In this document: in pieces, positions 14,419 to 22,494 of the stretch | How positions within the stretch are numbered: the stretch's first letter is position 1 | How the letters are laid out: each line of letters starts with the position of its first letter | Assembly (NCBI GenBank): GCA_025462865.1 | Contig: JAOAPI010000026.1 | Coordinates: 62,001 to 126,000 of the forward strand | DNA: 64,000 nucleotides | DNA from: Candidatus Sulfotelmatobacter sp. | Lineage (GTDB): Bacteria; Acidobacteriota; Terriglobia; Terriglobales; Acidobacteriaceae | Direction: 5' to 3' | Notes under the pieces: generated by a model | What the model was told of the DNA's origin: nothing | What the model saw: the letters and a program-made list of their open reading frames with translations, nothing else | The model's database searches: none | Translations under genes and position numbers: made by a program

Positions 14419-16052
14419 GCATAGGTGTCGCGCCCCGAGGAGAAACCAAACGAATGGCAAATCTGTTTGCAACCAAGCCACTGAACCTGCTCATGGAGGA
14501 ATCTCGCGAGACGGGCGAGCACAGCCTGAAACGCACCCTGGGAGTTTTCCAACTCACGGCGCTGGGGGTGGGCGCAATTATAGGGGCAGGGATCTTTGTA
14601 ATGGTGGGCTTGGGCGCGCAATATGCCGGTCCGGCACTTTCCTTGTCGTTCGTTCTGTCTGGCCTGGGATGCGCTTTCGCCGGACTTTGCTATGCGGAAT
14701 TTGCGGCCATGATTCCTCTGGCCGGCAGCGCTTACACATACGCATACGCGACGCTAGGAGAATTGCTTGCCTGGATCATTGGCTGGGACCTCACGCTCGA
14801 ATATGCCATGGGCGCCAGTGCCGTGTCTTCCGGCTGGTCGAACCACTTTATCGAACTGCTAAAAATATTTCACATCCGAATGCCCCTTTGGCTGGCCTAC
14901 GACCACTGGACAGCTTTGAAGACCGCGGAGAATACAATCGCGCGCCAGATGGCCCTTTCGGCGGATGCTTCGCTGGTGCCGGGGACGCAGTCCTTTCTCG
15001 ATAAGGTGAGCGCGATTGTGAGCACACAGTCACCCGAACTGCTGCAGCGGGCGCACGAACTGCTCGGAGCGCCACACCTGTTCGGGATGGAGGTCGGCCT
15101 GAATCTGCCGGCCTTCATCATCGCCCTGATCATCACGGCGATTCTTGTCGTTGGAATCAAAGAGAGTGCGAGGTTCAATACCGGGATCGTTGTCATCAAG
15201 GTTTCGGTCGTGCTCTTTGTGATCGCCCTTGGCGCGCGCTACATCAATACCAGCAACTGGGGCAGCGACTGGCACTCCTACGCGCCGAATGGCCTTGCGG
15301 GAATTGGGGCCGGCGCAGCGTACATATTTTTTGCCTACATTGGTTTCGACGCGGTTTCCACCACGGCGCAGGAGGCAAAGAATCCGCAGCGCGATTTGCC
15401 TATTGGCATGATTGCTTCATTGGCGATCTGCACGGTTTTATATATTGCCGTAGCCGCAGTTCTAACGGGGATGGTGCACTGGCAGCAAATCAATATCGAA
15501 GCGCCGGTGGCCCGCGCGTTTCTGGATCGGGGTCTTACCACCGCCTCGCACATCATCACGCTGGGCGCCCTGGCCGGGCTGACCAGCGTAATGCTGGTGA
15601 TGTTACTGGGGCAGACGCGAGTGCTGTACTCGATGGCAACGGATGGATTGCTGCCCAAGAAATTCTTTGCGGCGGTTCATCCCAAGTTTCGCACTCCCTG
15701 GAAGAACACCATTCTTGTGGGTCTGTTGGCTGCGGTTGTGGGCAGCCTTACTCCCATCGATGACATCGGAAGGATGGTGAACATCGGCACGTTGCTGGCA
15801 TTCGTAATCGTGTCAATCTCAGTGATGGTTTTGCGGTATACAAATCCAGACCAACCGCGGCCGTTCCGCACGCCGTGGGTGCCATTCATCCCGATTCTTG
15901 GCGTAATCTCGAACGGTTACATGATGTACAAACTCGGAATGTGGAACTGGATCCGACTGGTGGTCTGGCTGGGAATCGGCTTGATCGTATATTTCACCTA
16001 CAGTGTGAAGCATAGCCGGGTGCAGGCTTTGACGAAGGGCAGTGGCCAGTGA
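14415..16052 (+). CDS. APC-family cationic amino acid transporter-like permease
   Basis: 545-residue membrane protein, start at ATG 14415 with GGAGG four bases upstream and the ATG overlapping the previous stop. The N-terminus PLNLLMEES...HSLKRTLGVFQLTALGVGAIIGAGIFVMVG is typical of the cationic amino acid transporter (CAT/YfnA) branch. YAEFAAMIPLAGSAYTYAYATLGELLAWIIGWDLTLEYA and FAYIGFDAVSTTAQEAKNPQRDLPIG confirm it. A loop of ~90 residues (about 125-215) between early helices is longer than in most bacterial homologues. Paired with the preceding APC permease, it suggests amino acid uptake or exchange; substrates are unknown. The last codons (Ser-Gly-Gln-stop) are part of a heptad repeat. 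Confidence 0.9.
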   Translation: MSIGVAPRGETKRMANLFATKPLNLLMEESRETGEHSLKRTLGVFQLTALGVGAIIGAGIFVMVGLGAQYAGPALSLSFVLSGLGCAFAGLCYAEFAAMIPLAGSAYTYAYATLGELLAWIIGWDLTLEYAMGASAVSSGWSNHFIELLKIFHIRMPLWLAYDHWTALKTAENTIARQMALSADASLVPGTQSFLDKVSAIVSTQSPELLQRAHELLGAPHLFGMEVGLNLPAFIIALIITAILVVGIKESARFNTGIVVIKVSVVLFVIALGARYINTSNWGSDWHSYAPNGLAGIGAGAAYIFFAYIGFDAVSTTAQEAKNPQRDLPIGMIASLAICTVLYIAVAAVLTGMVHWQQINIEAPVARAFLDRGLTTASHIITLGALAGLTSVMLVMLLGQTRVLYSMATDGLLPKKFFAAVHPKFRTPWKNTILVGLLAAVVGSLTPIDDIGRMVNIGTLLAFVIVSISVMVLRYTNPDQPRPFRTPWVPFIPILGVISNGYMMYKLGMWNWIRLVVWLGIGLIVYFTYSVKHSRVQALTKGSGQ

Positions 16053-16087
16053 TCAGTGGCTAGTGGTCAGTACTTAGCAGTCAGTAG
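16040..16087. repeat. Single-arm heptad array at the 3' end of the second permease
   Basis: Seven-base units CAGTGGC, CAGTGAT, CAGTGGC, TAGTGGT, CAGTACT run through the stop codon (TGA 16050-16052) of the permease. It is the CAGTGGT type, different from the CGTTAGT-type pair 50 bases further on. Confidence 0.7.
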
Positions 16088-16094
16088 TTCGACG

Positions 16095-16129
16095 GGCTCT
16101 CTGCACTGCGCGGAGGGCCTTTTTGTTTT
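16095..16129 (+). terminator. Rho-independent terminator after the permease pair
   Basis: GGCTCTCTG (16095-16103) pairs with CGGAGGGCC (16111-16119), allowing G-U pairs, then TTTTTGTTTT. It separates the permease operon from nnr and sits between two heptad arrays. Confidence 0.75.
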
Positions 16130-16135
16130 ATAGTT

Positions 16136-16245
16136 CAGTCGTTGGCCGTTAGTCGTTAGTCGTTTGCCATACGCATGAAACTCTTTGCTAATGTCTGCGA
16201 CACAGATCAGTCGCGAACGACTAACGACCAGCGACTAACGACTGT
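16136..16245. repeat. Heptad-repeat inverted pair directly upstream of nnr
   Basis: The left arm (16136-16167) is built of GTCGTTG, GCCGTTA, GTCGTTA, GTCGTTT; the right arm (16210-16245) of CGAACGA, CTAACGA, CCAGCGA, CTAACGA. They are largely complementary with a ~42-base loop. The right arm ends nine bases before the nnr start codon, so it occupies the place of the ribosome-binding site. Confidence 0.85.
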
Positions 16246-16254
16246 AACTGCCTC

Positions 16255-17841
16255 ATGAAAATCGTTACCGCAACAGAAATGCGAGCCATCGACCGCGTGA
16301 CCACCGAGCGGTTCGGTGTGCCTTCGCTCACGCTGATGGAAAATGCGGGCGCGGCTGTAGCGGAATTCGTTCTCTCGCACCACGCTGGGGCACAGCGCAT
16401 GGTGGCTTTCTGCGGCAAGGGTAATAACGGCGGCGATGGTTTCGTGGCGGCGCGGCGGTTGCAACAGCATGGGAAGAAAGTGCAGGTGATTCTGCTGGCG
16501 AAACCCGCCGATCTGCGGGGCGATGCCGCGATCATGTTTGCCAAGCTGCAGGACGCCGCCACCTCAGTGCAATCCGGCGACGAGTTGCAGAGTGAACGCC
16601 TAAGGTCATCGCTGGAGGCGGACTTGTATCTGGACGCTGTATTGGGCACTGGTTTCAAGCCTCCAGTGAGAGGGCTCTACGCGGATGCGATCGCCGTCAT
16701 GAACGCGAGCAAGGCTCCTGTGATCGGCGTCGACATTCCTTCCGGCGCAGATGCTGATGCGATAGGTCCCCAGACGGGGACGATCGCACGTGCCGATGCG
16801 ATTGTTACTTTTACTGCGCCGCGCCCGGCGCATGTGCTCGGGTCATTGACGAATGGTCCAACTGTCGTCGCCGATATCGGCTCACCGAAGGAAGCGATTA
16901 TTTCGGCGCTCCAGCTGAATGTGATCACCGCTCGAGATATTGCGCCGTTGGTCCGGGCGCGGCCGGCGGAGTCGAATAAAGGGAGCTATGGTCACGTGCT
17001 GGTAGTTGGGGGATCGCTCGGAAAAGCAGGTGCGGCAGCAATGGCGGGAATGGCAGTGTTGCGCGTAGGAGCGGGGCTTTCGACCGTAGCAACGGCGAAG
17101 TCCGCACTCGCAACCGTGGCAGGATTTCATCCGGAGTTGATGACTGAAGCGCTACTTGAAACACAAGCAGGCACGATCGCGACCAGCGCGCGGGACCGAA
17201 TTGAGGATTTGGCAAAAGGAAAGAGTGTAGTCGCGATCGGACCTGGAATTTCGCGCGATCCAGAGACCGCTGGACTGATACAGAGCTTGGTTGCAGTCCT
17301 CCAGGTCCCCCTCGTCTTGGACGCCGACGGCCTGAATGCGTTCGAGAGACGGAGTGATGAGCTAAGCGGCAAAGGCCGCACCCTTGTGATCACTCCGCAT
17401 CCGGGAGAGATGGCGCGCCTGGCCGGATGCAGCGTCGCGGATGTTCAGAAAAATCGATTGGGAGTGGCGCGGACTTTCGCGCGCGATCATGAGTTAATCG
17501 TCGTACTTAAAGGGCATCGCACGCTGGTGGCGCGGCCAGACGGTGAAGCGTGGGTGAACACCACGGGCAATCCGGGGATGGCCACCGGCGGTACGGGAGA
17601 TATTCTTACGGGCATGGTCGCGGGAATGATTGCGCAGAACGGGAATCAGGCATTTGAGGCGGTATTGGCGGCGGTGCATCTCCACGGACTTGCCGGCGAC
17701 GTGATGCGAGAGACTATGGGCGAACACTCGCTTGTGGCAACTGATCTTCTGCTGGGTTTGCCAGAAGCATTTCGGCGCACGCGGCACGCGGCGCAAGAAG
17801 TCTGGGTTAGTGTAGGTTCAACGAAAGCCGTCACAACCTGA
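16255..17841 (+). CDS. nnr: Bifunctional NAD(P)H-hydrate repair enzyme
   Basis: Repairs damaged NAD(P)H. The N-terminal YjeF_N epimerase domain (residues ~1-215; MKIVTATEMRAIDRVTTERFGVPSLTLMENAG, CGKGNNGGDGF, DAVLGTGF, GVDIPSGADADAIG) acts on the R/S hydrates. The C-terminal ADP-dependent dehydratase (ribokinase-like, ~225-515) has KGSYGHVLVVGGSLGKAGAA, VLDADGLNAF, ITPHPGEMARL and the catalytic GNPGMATGGTGDILTGM. The full fusion of 528 residues matches the E. coli layout. tsaE lies downstream after a PilZ-like gene; nnr-tsaE neighbours are common in bacteria. No Shine-Dalgarno sequence is visible, because a heptad array runs up to the start. Confidence 0.96.
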   Translation: MKIVTATEMRAIDRVTTERFGVPSLTLMENAGAAVAEFVLSHHAGAQRMVAFCGKGNNGGDGFVAARRLQQHGKKVQVILLAKPADLRGDAAIMFAKLQDAATSVQSGDELQSERLRSSLEADLYLDAVLGTGFKPPVRGLYADAIAVMNASKAPVIGVDIPSGADADAIGPQTGTIARADAIVTFTAPRPAHVLGSLTNGPTVVADIGSPKEAIISALQLNVITARDIAPLVRARPAESNKGSYGHVLVVGGSLGKAGAAAMAGMAVLRVGAGLSTVATAKSALATVAGFHPELMTEALLETQAGTIATSARDRIEDLAKGKSVVAIGPGISRDPETAGLIQSLVAVLQVPLVLDADGLNAFERRSDELSGKGRTLVITPHPGEMARLAGCSVADVQKNRLGVARTFARDHELIVVLKGHRTLVARPDGEAWVNTTGNPGMATGGTGDILTGMVAGMIAQNGNQAFEAVLAAVHLHGLAGDVMRETMGEHSLVATDLLLGLPEAFRRTRHAAQEVWVSVGSTKAVTT

Positions 17842-18078
17842 CGTTGAAACGTCGGGCTATTCTCAAAGCGTCCTAGGGCGTTTCCATTTTCCGAATCCGA
17901 CTAAAAATCTTCAATATGCGACTGCCCATCCGGACAGTAATCGTTTAGTAAACAGACGTGATCTACTTGATGGCATGCCTCTTATGTCGTTGGAACTCCG
18001 CGCCTGGCGCGGGAATCTGGGCATCTGCTTCCGTAACCTGTTACTCCTAATGGTGGCGTGGCATAGTCCAAGTACGTT

Positions 18079-18474
18079 ATGACCCACTTTCCCCAACCGC
18101 ATCCCTCGCGGCGCTCGGCCCGGGTCCAGCTTGGCAATATTGTGCTGGCTGCGATTCGTTTCGAAGATGGCCAGCACGCTAAAGCTAAACTTCAATCGAT
18201 CTCGGTAACTGGCGGACTATTGCAAATGCCGAGTGAGCTGGCACAAGGTGAGTTTGTAGAAATTGCATTTCAAACTCAATCGGGTCCGGTACACGGCATG
18301 GCTGAGATTCTCACTCCCATGCGCAAGACGACCGCGGGCGTGCTGCAGCCTTTCCGTTTTGTCGCTCTCGAAGATGACGATCACCGCCGCTTGCGGACAT
18401 CGCTCGATCACGTAGCGGATCGGCACCTGCTGGGATTGAAGTCGTCGGTCTTTAACCTGCCGCGGACGATCTGA
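18079..18474 (+). CDS. PilZ-like domain protein
   Basis: 131-residue cytoplasmic protein. RRSARVQLGNIVLAAIRF...SISVTGGLLQMPSEL follows the PilZ pattern of an N-terminal Arg-rich motif followed by a (D/N)xSxxG-like element, here S-I-S-V-T-G-G. The remaining beta strands (EFVEIAFQTQSGPVHGMAEIL, FRFVALEDDDHRRLRTSL) also fit. PilZ domains bind cyclic di-GMP and often act on pili, flagella or polysaccharide. The canonical D/N of the second motif is replaced by Ser or Gln, so c-di-GMP binding is uncertain. It lies between nnr and tsaE, 237 and 49 bases away, with no obvious functional link. Confidence 0.7.
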   Translation: MTHFPQPHPSRRSARVQLGNIVLAAIRFEDGQHAKAKLQSISVTGGLLQMPSELAQGEFVEIAFQTQSGPVHGMAEILTPMRKTTAGVLQPFRFVALEDDDHRRLRTSLDHVADRHLLGLKSSVFNLPRTI

Positions 18475-18523
18475 TTTCCGACGGTCAGGCATCAACCGAG
18501 GCGCTCTCGCTATACTGAGCGAG

Positions 18524-18949
18524 ATGATGCGGGAGATCACCACTCACTCGGCGGAGGAAACGATTGCCCTCGGGCGCACTCTCATCGAGCTTCTGGCGCC
18601 CCCCAAGCTAGTCCTGCTGCGCGGTGATCTCGGCGCGGGGAAAACTACGCTGGTCAAGGGAATCGCCGCCGCCTTCGAAGCGGCCGAGGAAGAGGACGTT
18701 ACCAGCCCCACCTTCACGCTGGTGCATGAATATCGCGGGCCGCGAGCCAATCTCTATCATATCGATCTCTACCGAGTGGATACTCCGCGAGAACTGGAAA
18801 CCCTGGGACTGGACGACCTACGATCCAGCAACAGTGTTCTGCTGATTGAATGGGGAGAGAAATTCCCGCGCCTGCAGCGGGAGAGAGATGTGGAGATTTC
18901 TTTGGAACGGGATGGGGAAACCGGGCGGCGGATTCGGATAATTGGATAG
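18524..18949 (+). CDS. tsaE: tRNA N6-threonylcarbamoyladenosine synthesis ATPase TsaE
   Basis: 141-residue P-loop protein that works with TsaB and TsaD to make t6A at position 37 of ANN-decoding tRNAs. The Walker A motif is GDLGAGKTTLVKGIA, followed by VTSPTFTLVHEY, the YHIDLYRVDTPRELETLGLDD segment and LIEWGEKF. All are diagnostic of the family. The start at 18524 gives MMREITTHSAEETIALGRTL, the usual TsaE N-terminus. tsaB and tsaD are not in the window. Confidence 0.96.
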   Translation: MMREITTHSAEETIALGRTLIELLAPPKLVLLRGDLGAGKTTLVKGIAAAFEAAEEEDVTSPTFTLVHEYRGPRANLYHIDLYRVDTPRELETLGLDDLRSSNSVLLIEWGEKFPRLQRERDVEISLERDGETGRRIRIIG

Positions 18950-19064
18950 AGCTTCGGAATAGACCGGCGCAAAATCGGGATTGCGGGCTTTTCTTGGCGC
19001 ATGTTATCGTCCTACCCTCGGGGCGAGGGCGCATCAGGCAATGCTCCCACGTCTGTACACCATC

Positions 19065-20294
19065 ATGAGTGCTGGCCTTCACCCGACTCCACTCGCCGTC
19101 GATACCACGCCGAAATCCCGGATCGGGTCCGTCGATCTCATCCGCGGCGCGGTGATGATCCTGATGGCAATCGATCACGTGCGTGTCTATTCCGGCGTTC
19201 CGGCCGGTGGCCCCACGCCGGGGGTCTTTTTCACTCGCTGGATCACCCACTTCTGTGCGCCGGCATTTGTCTTCCTGGCTGGGACCAGCATCTTCCTCCA
19301 CGCTCGCATGCATGCCGGCGTGTCGCGGTATCTGCTCAGCCGCGGCATCTGGCTCATCTTCCTGGAATTCACATTTCTCCGGGTGGTCTGGACTTTCAAT
19401 TTCGATTTCATGCATTACGAGATGGCCGGCGTTATCTGGGTCATTGGCTGCTGCATGATCTTGATGGCCGGATTGGTGAAACTGCCGCTGCCTCTGGTCG
19501 GCTCGATCGGTGTGGTCATCATCGCAGCTCACAACCTGATGGACTCACACATGGGCAAGCTGCTCGATGGCCTCGACGGGAACCCGCTCTCCGCTATCTG
19601 GAAAATCTTCTATGTTGGTTTCTTCGCCGGCCCGATCCGGTTTGGCCCCAACGGCCCGAACCTGATCGTGCTCTACTCGATCATTCCGTGGATCGGGGTC
19701 ATGGCGGCCGGTTATGCGTTCGGCAAAATCCTGACCCTCGACCCACCTCAAAGAAATCGTCTGTGCCTGACCATCGGACTCTCGGCGATAGCTCTCTTCC
19801 TCGTGCTGCGCGGATTCAACCTATACGGAGACCCGCGTCCGTGGCACGCCGCCGCGCAGGGACGAAACGGAGCGCCGCCAATGCCAGCGCTGTTAGCGTT
19901 CCTGAACACCACGAAGTACCCGGCGTCACTCTCGTTCTTATTGATGACCTTGGGTCCCATCATCGCGCTGATCCCGGCGCTTGAGGGCCTCAGCGGGACA
20001 GTCGCCCGTGGAATCACGGTTTTTGGACGCGTGCCGTTCTTCTTCTACATGCTTCACATTCCTTTGATCCATGCACTCGCGCTCGTGGTGTCGAAGGTCC
20101 GGCTTGGAGTCGTAAGCTCCTGGCTCTTTGCCAACCATCCCATGGGCAATCCCGAGCCGCCGGAAGGTTACGTCTGGAGCCTTCCGCTTCTGTACCTGAT
20201 ATGGGGGATCGCAATCGTGCTGCTCTATCCCGCATGCCGGTGGTTTGCAGCGCTCAAGGCGAGGAAGAGCGATTGGTGGCTGCAATACCTCTAG
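19065..20294 (+). CDS. DUF1624-type multi-pass membrane protein
   Basis: About 409 residues with roughly ten membrane helices. The opening SRIGSVDLIRGAVMILMAIDHVRVYSG matches the N-terminal pattern of the DUF1624/heparan-alpha-glucosaminide N-acetyltransferase-like family, in which Asp and His in the first helix are conserved. Family members transfer acyl groups across membranes or are uncharacterised; a substrate cannot be inferred. Conserved blocks FCAPAFVFLAGTSIF and GRVPFFFYMLHIPLIHALAL are seen. The start is uncertain: ATG 19065 is chosen because family homology begins soon after, but ATG 19041 is in frame and neither has a good ribosome-binding site. It stands alone between tsaE and the MBL gene. 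Confidence 0.82.
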   Translation: MSAGLHPTPLAVDTTPKSRIGSVDLIRGAVMILMAIDHVRVYSGVPAGGPTPGVFFTRWITHFCAPAFVFLAGTSIFLHARMHAGVSRYLLSRGIWLIFLEFTFLRVVWTFNFDFMHYEMAGVIWVIGCCMILMAGLVKLPLPLVGSIGVVIIAAHNLMDSHMGKLLDGLDGNPLSAIWKIFYVGFFAGPIRFGPNGPNLIVLYSIIPWIGVMAAGYAFGKILTLDPPQRNRLCLTIGLSAIALFLVLRGFNLYGDPRPWHAAAQGRNGAPPMPALLAFLNTTKYPASLSFLLMTLGPIIALIPALEGLSGTVARGITVFGRVPFFFYMLHIPLIHALALVVSKVRLGVVSSWLFANHPMGNPEPPEGYVWSLPLLYLIWGIAIVLLYPACRWFAALKARKSDWWLQYL

Positions 20295-20425
20295 AAGAGT
20301 GAGTTGAATATCCTCGCGGCTAATCCGGTGCGATGCCGATGGAGCCAGAACCGACCGCTGGCACGTTATTTCCCTGGAGCGTCAAGGCCAGACTGAACGG
20401 AAGAGAAGACTAGAATCAGGAAACC

Positions 20426-21328
20426 ATGAAGGGCATCTGTCTGTTTCTCACAATCTGCTTGACGTCCTCCCTGCTTGCGCAACAGCCAGAGTGGTGCAAG
20501 AACCTGCCGCGCGCGGCCTACAGCAAGGTGGAAAGAGTTCCAGTCACTGACAGCTGGTTTGAGGTGTACAAGATTCGTCCGGGAGTGTTTGCGATTTACG
20601 AACCACACCAACTGGAAGAAGTCATCTCTTATTTGATTGTTGGTGAGAACAAAGCGCTGCTGTTCGATACCGGCATGGGCATCAGCAATATTCAGGCTGT
20701 GGTCGCAGGATTGACCAGGCTTCCAGTGAGTGTCGTCAACTCCCATACTCACAACGACCATGTGGGTGATAACTGGCGATTCAGCGACGTCTACGGCATG
20801 GATATGGACTTCACCCGCACCAACGCGCGAGGATCCAAAGAAGATGCGCAAGCGGAACTTGCTCCCGATGAAATTTGCGGATCGCTGCCCGGCGGATTCG
20901 ATGCGAAGGCGTACGCAATCAAGCCGTTCCACATCACGCACTGGCTGCACGACGGCGACAAGATTGATCTCGGCGGGCGCGTACTACAAGTGATCAGCGT
21001 GCCCGGCCATACCCCTGACTCCATCGCACTGCTTGACGAGAAGAACGGTCTTCTATTCACGGGAGATATGTTCTATGCGGGACCGATTTATCTGTACCGT
21101 CCGGAAACTGATCTGGACGCGTACGTCGTGTCGGTGCAGAAGATGGCTGCCATGGCGCCGCGGCTTACGCTATTGCTGCCCGCGCATAACGTCCCAGTGG
21201 GTGACCCGGCCATCTTGCCGAAGGTCGTAACCGCCATGCAACAGGTCCGCCGCGGGGAAGTCAAACCGATTTCTAAAGATGGAAAACACGAATACGTATT
21301 TGAAGGGTTCTCGTTCCTCATGCGGTAA
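20426..21328 (+). CDS. Secreted MBL-fold metallohydrolase
   Basis: 300 residues with a signal peptide (MKGICLFLTICLTSSLLAQ), so probably periplasmic. The metallo-beta-lactamase fold is shown by the metal motif SHTHNDHVGD (His107, His109, Asp111, His112), the third-ligand region SVPGHTPDSIALLD and the Asp-containing LLFTGDMFY, with PAHN near the end. This is the Zn-hydrolase superfamily of beta-lactamases, lactonases and glyoxalase II-like enzymes; the real substrate is unknown. A Cys at residue 24 (PEWCKNLPRA) follows the signal. Not in an evident operon; it converges on fabI. Confidence 0.9.
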   Translation: MKGICLFLTICLTSSLLAQQPEWCKNLPRAAYSKVERVPVTDSWFEVYKIRPGVFAIYEPHQLEEVISYLIVGENKALLFDTGMGISNIQAVVAGLTRLPVSVVNSHTHNDHVGDNWRFSDVYGMDMDFTRTNARGSKEDAQAELAPDEICGSLPGGFDAKAYAIKPFHITHWLHDGDKIDLGGRVLQVISVPGHTPDSIALLDEKNGLLFTGDMFYAGPIYLYRPETDLDAYVVSVQKMAAMAPRLTLLLPAHNVPVGDPAILPKVVTAMQQVRRGEVKPISKDGKHEYVFEGFSFLMR

Positions 21329-21612
21329 GGAAAGAATTCCGTGACGGGTTGCGGTGTTTAGGAACCTATGGACGGGACGGCGCTGCAAGAGAGGCAAGCG
21401 GGAAGTTGATTCTCGAGCAGGAGATGGGCGCGTTCCATTCACGGAGCATCGAGAAGAGAATGGCCACGGAGAAAAGAGCGAGAATGACTTGGTTTCTTCT
21501 CATCAAATTTATTATCGCATGCGGCAGTTTTTGAGCCATCGGCTGTAGATCTTTACCACTGAGGGCACTGGGGTTCACAGGGTAAACATTTACTTGAAAA
21601 CTGAGAACTCCT

Positions 21613-22383
21613 TCAAAAGCCCATGATGTTATATCCGCAATCGACATAGATGACTTCGCCGGTGATGCCGCTGCTGGCGTCGGAGGCTAGAAATACTCCC
21701 GTCGAGCCGACTTCTTTGACTTCAACATTTCGGCCGAGGGGGGCGCGCTCGGAGTGGGATTTCAGCATGTCGCTAAGGCCTGAGATGCCTCGGGCGGCAA
21801 GGGTTTTTATGGGTCCGGCGGAAATTGCATTCACACGAATGTTCTTCTTCCCTAGTTCATAAGCAAGATAGCGCACCGAACACTCCAGGCCGGCCTTGGC
21901 TACGGCCATGACGTTGTAGCGGGGCACGACCTTCTGGGAAGCGTAGTAAGTCATGGTGAGGATCGAGCCGCCATCTTCCATGAGCGGCGCGGCGGCACGG
22001 GCGACTGCGATCAGCGAGTAGACGCTGACATCCATCGCCACGCGAAATCCTTCGCGCGTGGTGTTGACGAAGTCTCCCTTCAATTCTTCGGCGGGAGCGT
22101 AGGCGACCGAGTGCACCACGGTGTGCAGCTTACCGTAACGCTCTTTGAGTGTGGCGAAGAGGCGGTCGATTTCTTCGTCTTTGCTCACGTCGCACATGAA
22201 GCCTTCGGCCCCGGGCAGGGACAGGATGAGATCTCTGGCTTCCTGCTCCAGGCGCTCGTTCTGATAAGTGATGGCCAATTTCATGCCTGCGGCGTGGAGT
22301 CCCTGGGCGATCGACCAGGCAATCGAGCGCTTGTTCGCCACCCCAAAAACCACGGCATTGCGGCCCTGCAGGTCAGAGAACAT
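21613..22383 (-). CDS. fabI: Enoyl-[acyl-carrier-protein] reductase (NADH), FabI type
   Basis: Last reductive step of fatty acid elongation. The 256-residue short-chain-dehydrogenase fold has the FabI form of the NAD site (GVANKRSIAWSIAQGL), the HSVAYAP strand and the Tyr-x6-Lys active site: YNVMAVAK, with the upstream YY of MTYYAS. ISAGPIKTLAARGISG also marks FabI rather than FabG. FabI enzymes of this kind are the target of triclosan. It is monocistronic in appearance, with the MFS exporter gene 111 bases upstream on the same strand. A conventional fatty acid pathway fits accB/accC in the same window. Confidence 0.96.
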   Translation of the reverse strand: MFSDLQGRNAVVFGVANKRSIAWSIAQGLHAAGMKLAITYQNERLEQEARDLILSLPGAEGFMCDVSKDEEIDRLFATLKERYGKLHTVVHSVAYAPAEELKGDFVNTTREGFRVAMDVSVYSLIAVARAAAPLMEDGGSILTMTYYASQKVVPRYNVMAVAKAGLECSVRYLAYELGKKNIRVNAISAGPIKTLAARGISGLSDMLKSHSERAPLGRNVEVKEVGSTGVFLASDASSGITGEVIYVDCGYNIMGF

Positions 22384-22455
22384 GAGTGCTCCTTGGAATG
22401 GGAAAGGATAACAGCGCGACGCCCGGATTTGCTACAAAGGCAAAACCAAAATCTT

Positions 22456-22486
22456 TTACCGCAGGGGACACAGAGGGACGCGGCAG
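22456..22486. repeat. Degenerate ACCGCAG...ACACAGAGG intergenic element
   Basis: TTTACCGCAGGGGACACAGAGGGACGCGG-type text lies between the MFS gene and fabI. A similar string (AACCGCAGAATCACAGAGAGG) occurs at 54977-54997. It looks like a dispersed non-coding repeat. Confidence 0.35.
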
Positions 22487-22494
22487 TATTCATT

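Noticed and set aside
18714-19532. A 272-codon minus-strand frame over tsaE and the DUF1624-type gene.
   Set aside because: Antisense shadow; highly charged and low complexity with no motif.
19001-19984. A 327-codon plus-strand frame.
   Set aside because: It overlaps the DUF1624-type gene in another frame and has an unnatural Arg/Pro/His-rich composition.
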